This document shows positions 56,010-64,000 of a DNA stretch of 64,000 bases, piece by piece. The notes below the pieces were generated by a model. That model was not told the origin of the DNA. It saw only the letters and a list, made by a program, of their open reading frames with translations, and did not search any database. The stretch lies in NCBI GenBank assembly GCA_964017155.1, contig OZ024867.1:18832089-18896088 (forward strand). The letters are read 5' to 3'. Positions within the stretch are counted from its first letter, which is position 1; every line of letters starts with the position of its first letter. This DNA comes from Oasisia sp. SBJ-2009 (lineage: Eukaryota > Annelida > Polychaeta > Sabellida > Siboglinidae). The position numbers and the translations under genes are program-made.

Positions 56010-56069
56010 GGATTCATCAGATCATGGTCTGTTTGGAGAGCTTCTCCTGACGCAGCCTGATGAACAAGG
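56010..56069 (+). pseudogene. Second exon of the Myb/SANT-like gene
   Basis: After a GGTTGAG acceptor, GDSSDHGLFGELLLTQPDEQ reads in phase with the upstream donor (phase 1) and ends CAAG/GTGAAC. It is short and supported only by phase and a plausible acidic composition. Confidence 0.4.
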
Positions 56070-56391
56070 TGAACATAATAATATTACCTCGTGTGTATAT
56101 AATATTGAGTCATTCACTATCACACGGTGTGTGTGGATTGGCACAATTTATTAAATAATCGCACAGTTTATAAAAGTAATCAATGGAATTACATTGATAA
56201 GGAAGAACAGCTACTCTGTAATATAATTACTTACTTCATGATTGATTAGGACACACGATAATAAGTCAGAACGCTTATGTAAACAATAATCAGGCATAAC
56301 ATGAAAACATAAATTCTTACTATTTTATAAGATGTACATAGTTTCAATCAGTCGTAAGGAAACCGTTGTTTCTACCGCAAGTGTAACATAG

Positions 56392-56778
56392 ATGGTTGTT
56401 ATTCAGAAGCGTCTCAAGTCAAACACTCAGGTCGACTCTCTTGTCAATGTGGTGGTCATGGCACTTGATGATAACAAGATGGTGATGTCCACTCCCGCCG
56501 ACGCGATGATTCCATCCACCCCAGTCGACACTTCCCAAGCTTATGACGTGACGTTGACGCCGGTCACATCCATGCAGACACCCCAGCGACAGGTAGTCGA
56601 ACCAAGCAACACTCACCTGGCGAACATACACAAGAGGAGACGTGTACAAGACAACTACCACGATCTGGTGGCAGAGGAGAGAGTAAAAGTGAAGCTGGAG
56701 AGTAGTATAGTATGTGGTTATCGTGGTATGCTTGGCGCGGCGGATAGGTCGTGTACTCCTAAAGACACATTTATTTAA
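56392..56778 (+). pseudogene. Probable C-terminal exon of the Myb/SANT-like gene
   Basis: A 128-residue frame: Ser/Thr/Pro-rich (MSTPADAMIPSTPVDTSQA), then HKRRRVQDNYHDLVAEERVK and a stop. Basic-then-helical C-termini of this kind follow the trihelix domain in NAIF1-like proteins. Exact splice sites are unclear; GTGTAACATAG/ATGG and ACTCAG/GTCGAC are candidates. Confidence 0.4.
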
Positions 56779-56878
56779 ATTAGCGTACTTCCAGTGAGGA
56801 ACTGTTCTGTGTGACACTCTCATGATAATGTATTTGATGAATCACTACTTTTATTAGTATTATTTTATAGCTACTTTG

Positions 56879-57135
<257 letters not shown>

Positions 57136-57319
57136 TATATATTCTTAAGTATTAATTAGGTATTATTTTATTGTATAATAATTATGTTTTACTTTTTAAA
57201 TTAATGTTATCTATTTATATTTACGAAATTTTAGAAACAACATCCTATATCTTAATTATTTGCTATACGAATGTATGTATATGTGTATATATATTTATTT
57301 CAATTTTTTTTATTAATTC

Positions 57320-57382
<63 letters not shown>

Positions 57383-57722
57383 AAGATCTGTTTGTATGAT
57401 TCTATGTACATTTTATTGTAATGTGTGTACGCGCCTATGAACGGGCTGGTCCCGGAGATACGGTGCTTTATAAATGCTTGTACTAAAAATAATAATAATA
57501 ATAATAATAATAAAGCTTGGGAAATGACACAAAATGGTATTACAATTTGAAAGTATAACTTCAGAAGTACTGATTTATATAATGGCTGATCCACACTGAG
57601 ACCTTGTTTGCAATGGTAAGTTTCATTTGGGCATTGACAGAGTGTACATTTTACACCATTGATATTTAAACGACAAATATTTCAGATTACGTTCTTATAG
57701 AATAGGTTATTCCCCATTCTCA

Positions 57723-60470
57723 CTAGCTCCCCTCTTCCTCCATACTATCACCTTCATCCTCATCATCATATCTAGCTTCATTCTCATCATGTTTAGTGAA
57801 AGGATTGCAGCACGTGGTTTCGCCAACACAATAACAGTATGGCGTGCAAGACAATCCTGCAGAATGACTGCTACATGCATGACTGCTGCAAGCTCTCCCG
57901 ACAGTTTTGCATTGGCAGTTTATGACGTCCATGAGGGCAGGAGGAGCAGCTGGTCCTCTTGCAATGCGTGACCAACTCCTAAGATATGTCAACTAAGCGA
58001 TGTCAACAGCAGGCGGAGTTTGCTGATCTGCTGCCTTCCAGAGCACTGCTTGGTAGTGTGCTCGCAGGATGTGATATGACAAATTAGCGTCTATCGGTGG
58101 AAGAGTTTTGACACATACATCTTTCCCTATTGTCATTTTGGTGTAGAGCGCATACCTGGCAGAAGTCATGCTTTCGCCTGCAGTAACACCACAGAGCGAG
58201 CAAATAAATTTGCGTCCAGTCTCTAGCAAATTTTGGTTGTTAGCACTCTGTTCACCGAATACAGTGTAGAGGCCAAAGTGGTCGGCGGACTTCAGTACCT
58301 TTATCGCCGTCGCTTTGCCATTACCAAATGGATAGGACACAGTATCGCAGCCTGATAATGCATGCATACCGAGCAATTGGAGGGATTTCGCACCAAGGAG
58401 CGAAAAACTTTCATTGGTATTGAGGATAGCCCACACCATCGATCTAGCTGCACACAGGCTGTCATCTGCAATCTCCACACCCAGAACATAAGCAGAACAA
58501 AGACGTCAGTGTCATCGTTGATCATTCGTACAATGTTCTTACCATTCTTTACATCTTCCAGAAGATAACTGATGGTGGTAATATCTGCTTCATCATAGCT
58601 GTACATACTCTTCTCTCTTCCAACCATCGTCACGGCGTTGCCCAACTTGAAAGTGGAGAGAACTTTGACGAGAGCCTTCTTATTTGCTTTGCTCTTTATG
58701 ATGGCATCGCAGCATGGGAGCTTGCTTGATGTTGTGATATTGTAGCCCCTTCACCTGCACGCCGGATTCGCTCATGATCTCTTGCTGACCTGTCATCATA
58801 GCGATCGAAGATGACCAGCACTTCTGGTGGTTGGTACTGACCGAGTATGTCCTTCATGCTGTTGGCGAGACCTGAAGCAGACCCAGCACATGGCCAAACA
58901 ATGTGATATAGCAGTTGTTGGCCATCGACGATGACTATGTCTGGAGCATCTGGCTGAAGATCATCCACTTTCAGTTTAGAGACGAGAGTGGATTTTGTCC
59001 CTGTCCTCAGACATCCATATTCATCAATGATTGATGCAGGAACAGCGCACAATTCATAGTCATAGAGTGTTTGAAGTTCGACTTGCCGGAGCTGCCCTAT
59101 TATGATGAGACGACGGAATAGTGATGCCATGTCATAGAGCGTCTTATCATCTATGGCTACGCCACATTTGATAGATTCCATGGTTTTGACTTTTCTTTTC
59201 AGGGGACCGTGGAAGGCACCAGGTAATTACGATCTGAAGTCAAGGAGCATGCTTTCCCCCATCTTGAGGGTTTCCTGGACGTTGACAGAACGATTCGCCA
59301 GTTTGCCATTAATGATGTTATAGAGGCTTGAACTTGTCAGTTTGAGAGAAATGGAATGCTTCTTCAACTCTTCGTAAACACGATTCCTGTCATCTGTATC
59401 GAGTATGCGTCTCTTCTCCCCTTCCTCCTTACGTTTCTCCTCCTTCATCTCATCATCAGCTGAATGCATTGACTCTATGGCGAGTGTGACATGGGCACAT
59501 ATGGGGTAGGACTCCACCCAAATTGCCAGTTGGTCTTCTGACATGGTTAATCCATTCAAGCCCCCAGGCATCTTACCCTTCTTGATGCATGTTTGCTCTC
59601 CAAACTGGTCTGCAGACACATAATTCCATGTCCCTATGACGACATATATGAGCACCTGCTAACAGATCGATCTTGGCATCATCTGCAAAATATTCTGCAT
59701 TTCCATCACATGCGATATAATGTAACTAGCGTTTTGCCAGTGGCCAGCTGCGAAGAAGTAGGGTAGCATTTGCTGGAAGCAGTGCTGCTGCAAAAGATAA
59801 TCACAGTCGCGCACGTTCGAATTGGTGCGCAATGAGCATAGGCCGTATAAGGCAGTCAACCTACAGCATACCGGTTGGGTGTTCCCGAGCTGTGTCAAGA
59901 TACTGAGTGATATCTTCGAATGTCGTGGGACCATCTTTGAGGAAGTCGTATAATAACGAATACGAAAGGTACCATACAAAAGTCACGCCTTGCCATTCAT
60001 GATCGATGTCAGGCTTCTAAATGCAGCCCGAACCAGTACTTCAATACCACTATCTTTCATCAAGTTTCCAATACCGCTATTAAATTACCCGAGGGTGTGC
60101 ATACCACCAGGTCGAAGAATGACTGACTAGAAGCGGTTTCCACGACTGGCCCACTTGCGTTGCTACGATGTAAAGTTGCATGACACCGGATATATTTGAG
60201 GTCTTCATCCCAAGTTCAGTGAGAGTTCTCTCTAAGTATGACGGCGTCGTGAGAACAGTGTCAGGTGCGTCTATCAGAGGACCAAACATGTAGGTAGTGG
60301 CTGGTCTAGGGGAATATTCCACTCTCGCCCAAGCAGAATTATAGCCTCTCCATTCGATAGGGTTTGTATCTTGCAGGAGGGAGTTCAGCCGTTGAGTGTC
60401 CACGATCTGTTCTACACCTCCCAGTAACGCACATACATCAGTGAATGATGGGCCATACTTACATACCACA
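57723..60470 (-). pseudogene. Decayed gene of an unnamed repeat-family protein (PIN-like and Cys-rich)
   Basis: Minus-strand pieces form one protein from 60470 to 57723. They are TTYMFGPLIDAPDTVLTT (about 60300); LPYFFAAGHWQNASYI (about 59750); TWNYVSADQFGEQT and EEGEKRRILDTDDRNRVYEE (59655-59227); DIVIVDGQQLLYHIVWPC and VLVIFDRYDDRSARDHERIR (59181-58696); ADITTISYLLEDVKNGKNIV with NDDTDVFVLL, a PIN-like acidic motif (58645-58440); LQLLGMHALSGCDTVSYPFG (58478-57993); and a C-terminal Cys cluster (CQCKTVG, HSAGLSCTPYCYC, TCCNPFT) resembling CxC/tesmin repeats. I recognise these as recurrent in unnamed multi-copy invertebrate proteins but know no function. At least four frame changes or stops break it. 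Confidence 0.65.
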
Positions 60471-62330
60471 AGAGGTCACTTTCTTCGTGCCTGTGTACCG
60501 TTCCATCACAACGGATTTACTTCCAAGCCGAAGAGCTGCGATTTCTTCACGCCTACAAAATCGTGGAATGGTTAGGTTCTGCAGGCCAGCCTTTGCACTG
60601 CCACATTCTAGAACACCCGAAGGGTGCTGTTGAAACTATATTGCCATGGCGTGTGTCTCACGGCGACCATTGGGTGTGCACACAATGAGGTCAAAATTGT
60701 CAAATCAGCCGAATATCGGACTTACTCTCCTCATCAAGCCGATCGCTTCATGAACCTCATCATATGTTGTGACGATACCATGCTCGTTGAGCAACTTTAC
60801 CAATTCCGAACTACCAAATTTATGATGCAACTTCACAGCAAGACCAAGAGTGGTTTGATTTGTGGAGTTGGGAATGTGCTGTTGAATGCACTGTGATATG
60901 GTTGTCGTAGATGGGTTTTCGTTGCCGTAAATGAGTTCGCGTTACATCCCGGTAGCCATGATATTTTAAAGTGGTGTATGTTTATATTTTATAAGAACAA
61001 ATTAATTGGATGTGAATGCTTACTTTTAATTCCTCGTAATGTTAAAACAGTACATGTATATATTTCACGTATAATTAAGACAGTACAAGTATATACCAGT
61101 GCTATGTTCTTGCCCGTATGCTAAAACGTAGGAATAGGCACAAAATCGTGGTTCTTGCATATGTCATGTTAAATTACGGCCATTTTGAATATTATTCGGT
61201 TTTCTTGGGCGGGCATCAGTTGAAATGTTTCCTTTTAATCCCTGATATGGTAAAACATAGGAATGGACAAAATAAAATCATATTTATATAGCAAAATGCA
61301 ATCAAATTATGCTCGATATTGGCTATGGTTGGTGAAAATGGCGGCCATTTTGAATTATGGTCACGTGAACATAGTCGGACATTATTATAAACGGTTCCAT
61401 TGAATTCCTCGTACCTCAAAGCATGCGTGTACATAACAAAAAATATGTTCCTAACATGATGTAGTGTAAAGATGAACACATTTTGTAATTTGCCAGGATC
61501 ACGGCAGCCATCTTGGATTTTCGTGTTTCCCACGAGTTGCCCAAGGATGGCGCATTGCCATCCAACGGATTTGAGTTCAGGGACACATAATCTATATGAA
61601 TCAGCCAAAAAACCTTAGACGACCAACCATTTCCAGGTTCCCTACAGTACAGTATAGGGTGGCAACTCGACTATGTGCCTTTCACTCGTTTTTTCACGGG
61701 TTGTAGCTTTCAAACTGTCACATCGGTACGTGTCCCAGATTATGTCAATCCTTAAACAACATTGTAGTTGTCTTTCAGTCCAGGGAATGAATATGGTGTC
61801 AGTGTAATCGCCGAACGTTGCTGTCTTGTCAATGCATGCACTATCGCAGCACCATCGAATACATTGGCATTAAAACGAGAAGGTGTTTCTTGTTGGAAAT
61901 GTTGTTCAGCGCAATGCAACAGCTCATGTTTGGTGTTTCCCATGCAATGACAATGATGGCGGCCACGGATGGTTTTCATGTGGAAACAATATTCGCGTCT
62001 GGTGTTGCGAACTTGCGCAGCAACGAACAGCTGTTGAAGAGGTTACGTTCACTCTTCATTTGATGAAACTGTTGTTTTGCTTTCCCGTTTGTCGTAGTGA
62101 AGTGACAACGGTTGAATTAGACCATTTATTTTCTTGGTGGCCTTGTAGATCGAGATCTTCCTTTCAATAAGCACATCGTTGACGTATTTTGAATACTGCT
62201 ATTTTCCATGACTTTCCATTGAGTTCAGTCGTTGATGCAGTCGTGGTTGTCATACATTCGTTGGATTGATTTCCCATTGAACTGATTTCCCATTGTCAAG
62301 AGCACATCGCACATGTTGGTAACCTGTTTC
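60471..62330. other. No recognised gene
   Basis: AT-rich, with short unrelated frames on both strands. Some of the sequence next to 60470 probably belongs to the N-terminal part of the decayed gene on the minus strand, but I cannot follow it. Confidence 0.35.
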
Positions 62331-62334
62331 TTAA

Positions 62335-62835
62335 AGGTATACTAGCTTCCATGTCCTTGTTAATGATTCAGTGTGTGCTGGTTGGGCGTGCAACCACTGT
62401 TCTCAAACTCCCTGAGGATCATGACTTCCTCAGGTTCTGCCACCATCCATCGCTTAAGGGCAGCAAGAGTTCCAGTGAGGCCGACGGCACCACCTGCACT
62501 CTTAACGGATTCGTTTTGTTTTGCTGGTGCGCTTGGTCAAGAGGCATGCTCGAGAAATTTCGTTTCGTCTTTGTGAGCACCAAGTGGTTTTTGAACTCAT
62601 CTCTGATTTCAAGTAGAAGGGCGTTCATCTTCCTTCTGTGAACAGGTACCCAGCGGACGTAGTTCGTGTGGTCAGTAACACAAAAAGCTGCCAGTGCCTC
62701 TACGATATCTATGTGGAGAGAATAATTCCTTTCTCTATGTGATCGGACAAAGATGAGGAGAAACAGTTCAATCCGCAGGATTTTGTCGCAAAACCCAAAC
62801 GTTGGACTGTTCTGAATCACCTTACCTTTACAGTG
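62335..62835 (-). pseudogene. Second, related repeat-family fragment
   Basis: Minus strand. LFLLIFVRSHRERNYSLHI, TDHTNYVRWVPVHRRKMNAL and FSSMPLDQAHQQNK lie in one frame. After a frame change near 62515, AGGAVGLTGTLAALKRWMVA and VMILREFENSGC follow. The FVR-HRE-Y-LHI and DHTNY-RW-PVH pattern parallels LPYFFAAGHWQNASYI in the gene at 57.7-60.5 kb, so this is a relative or another part of the same type of element. Function unknown. Confidence 0.6.
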
Positions 62836-62917
62836 TTTAACAAGGTTTAACAAGTTGCCGTCCAGAACCAAGCTCCAGACCGCATGTGAACAAGAAAGCC
62901 TATGGCTTATTGAGTGT
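62833..62917. repeat. Dispersed ~90-bp repeat (copy 2)
   Basis: TTAACAAGGTTTAACAAG, TTGCCGTCCAGA and AAAGCCTATGGCTTATTGAG match the order of blocks at 51064-51155. Confidence 0.6.
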
Positions 62918-63164
62918 TCACTTAAAATTATAAATATACATTATTATAAAATGCACTAATATGCTACTAATTAAAATACTTTGTCTCTAAAAATACATAA
63001 GTAAATAAAAAGTATACGTTGTCTCTAAAAAATATACAAGTAAAATAAATAAATACAAAAAATATCCTAAAATAACACAATTTGTTATAATAATAAATAA
63101 ATTAAAATAAATATATGAATACATAATTTAATAAGTATTTGGCAGAGATACGACCAAACGGCAA

Positions 63165-63485
63165 TGTTTGCGACGATCGCCATAGCGGTCATATGATGCG
63201 ATTGCTTTAAGACTGGTGGTAGATTATCGTACGATTGGTAGCACGCTTAATCGTGCTATCACCAACGGTTGGAGAAAATTGATCGCAAGATAAATCGTAG
63301 GTAATCGTGCGAGTAGTCGCAGGTACTCACGATTAATTGTACGAACACACGTGGGTACCTGCGGATAGGCGCTCGATCACTCGTGTCTACCTGCGACCAC
63401 TCGCACGATCAGTCGTGTATACCTACGACCAGTCGCACGACTGATCGCATGCAGCCGCAACCAGTCGTGCGATCGGTCGCAGGTC
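63165..63485. repeat. Array of CGATCGTGCGA-type palindromic motifs (probable transposon subterminal region)
   Basis: Dense, partly inverted repeats of CGACCACTCGCACGATCAGT, CGTGCGATCGGTCGCAGG, ACCTGCGACC and GGTACCTGCG. Clusters of short direct and inverted motifs next to a transposase-associated gene are typical of DNA transposon subterminal regions. The outer end is not defined. Confidence 0.55.
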
Positions 63486-63496
63486 ATTCAATCAGA

Positions 63497-63506
63497 TATA
63501 AAAGGC
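63497..63506 (+). promoter_or_regulatory. TATA box
   Basis: ATATAAAAGG lies directly after the palindromic motif array and about 100 bases before the first ATG (63599) of the Myb/SANT-like gene. Good core promoter candidate. Confidence 0.6.
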
Positions 63507-63598
63507 TCTCAATCGTTCATCATGATCAATAGCTAGTTCCAAGGTCCCAAGGCGTGTACTTCAGAAGTGTAGTAGCTATACACACGTCGTCACTCGCT

Positions 63599-63905
63599 AT
63601 GCCTCCCAAGAAGGGGAAGGGACGTGGAAAAAGGATGCAACCAGAAGCAGAGAGTGATGTCACCTCTGCCCATGATGTCGTCCGGGAAACTGAACCCGAA
63701 ACACGGGATTCTGGTGATGAATCGGTAGAGCAAGCGGCAGTCAATAAGAAGAAAGTCCCAGAGCTAGAGCCAGCAGTAGAACAGGCTATCTGCTAATGGT
63801 TTGCTGACCACTCCCTGTCCTATGACATGAGTGACGCCAATTTAAAGAACCAGCAGCGGTAAGACCGCATCCTGGACCAGAAGGTCAAGGAGCTCAACAT
63901 GAGTG
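63599..63905 (+). pseudogene. MADF/Myb-SANT-like first exon with two stops, cut by window-side intron
   Basis: It starts MPPKKGKGRGKRMQPEAES (basic tail), with a Glu-rich linker, then ELEPAVEQAI-C, stop, WFADHSLSYDMSDANLKNQQ, stop, DRILDQKVKELNMSG/GTAAGT. The W-x-x-x-x-x-x-L-Y-D-x-S...L-D-x-K-x-x-E-L pattern matches the first half of MADF-type DNA-binding domains. The TAA at 63794-63796 and the TAA in CAGCGGTAAGACC disable it, although GGTAAG could also be read as a donor. It is probably the accessory gene of the transposon whose end lies just upstream. Confidence 0.6.
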
Positions 63906-64000
63906 GTAAGTATGTCGGGTATTGTTACCCAAATATATGAATGTTGCAGTTAGGAAATTATCATGCATTATTCTATGTATTTCCATCCATTCATGAATTA

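Overview
This is a eukaryotic, intron-rich, AT-rich window packed with transposable elements and (TA)n/(GT)n microsatellites. The mix of an NLR-type immune gene with a DZIP3-like HEPN domain, a Penelope-like element with GIY-YIG endonuclease, CR1/Rex-like and L1/RTE-like LINEs, Ty3/gypsy elements and P-like DNA transposons fits a marine invertebrate, most likely a lophotrochozoan such as a mollusc. That placement is inference; no rRNA, mitochondrial or marker gene is present.

Layout. At 0.8 kb there is one EGF-like exon (gene otherwise not visible). At 2.3-3.9 kb (minus) lies a LINE whose endonuclease ORF is intact but whose reverse transcriptase is missing. From 5.2 to at least 29.7 kb (plus) runs the main host gene: nine phase-compatible exons encoding a DZIP3-like HEPN domain with the canonical RNxxxH RNase motif, coiled-coil linkers, a large NACHT NTPase exon and leucine-rich repeats. 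Its introns have been filled by a Penelope-like fragment (8.7-9.2 kb), a complete but frame-broken LINE with an exact 15-bp target duplication (10.5-14.0 kb), a young full-length Ty3/gypsy element (16.2-25.6 kb) and a 28-bp minisatellite (25.9-27.1 kb).

The Ty3/gypsy element is the most informative object. Its two LTRs appear to differ only in the length of a TA run. It has a perfect 18-nt primer site for tRNA-Leu, intact gag and pol joined by a textbook -1 frameshift signal (GGGAAAC, 5-nt spacer, perfect 12-bp stem), and a third ORF after pol encoding a C2H2 zinc-finger protein with acidic and arginine-rich segments. That ORF's ATG sits 1 nt after a strong splice acceptor, in the position where an env gene would be.

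From 30 to 64 kb no intact host gene is recognisable. In order: a triplicated ~450-bp repeat (30.6-32.0), a LINE 3' end (32.2), a 48-bp minisatellite (35.2), a nearly intact LINE (36.7-40.1), a cluster of CTCF-like motifs (40.4-40.7), a P-like DNA transposon remnant with long imperfect inverted ends (41.8-44.5), rearranged gypsy debris (44.9-47.0), an internally deleted P/THAP9-like transposase (47.5-48.3, minus), a decayed CR1-type LINE on the minus strand with an esterase-type ORF1 that carries a nested LINE fragment (51.2-54.7), a Myb/SANT-like gene with an in-frame stop (55.0-56.8), remains of an unnamed repeat-family gene with PIN-like and Cys-rich parts (57.7-60.5 minus) and a relative (62.3-62.9 minus), and the terminal region of a probable DNA transposon with TATA box and a broken Myb/SANT-like first exon (63.2-63.9).
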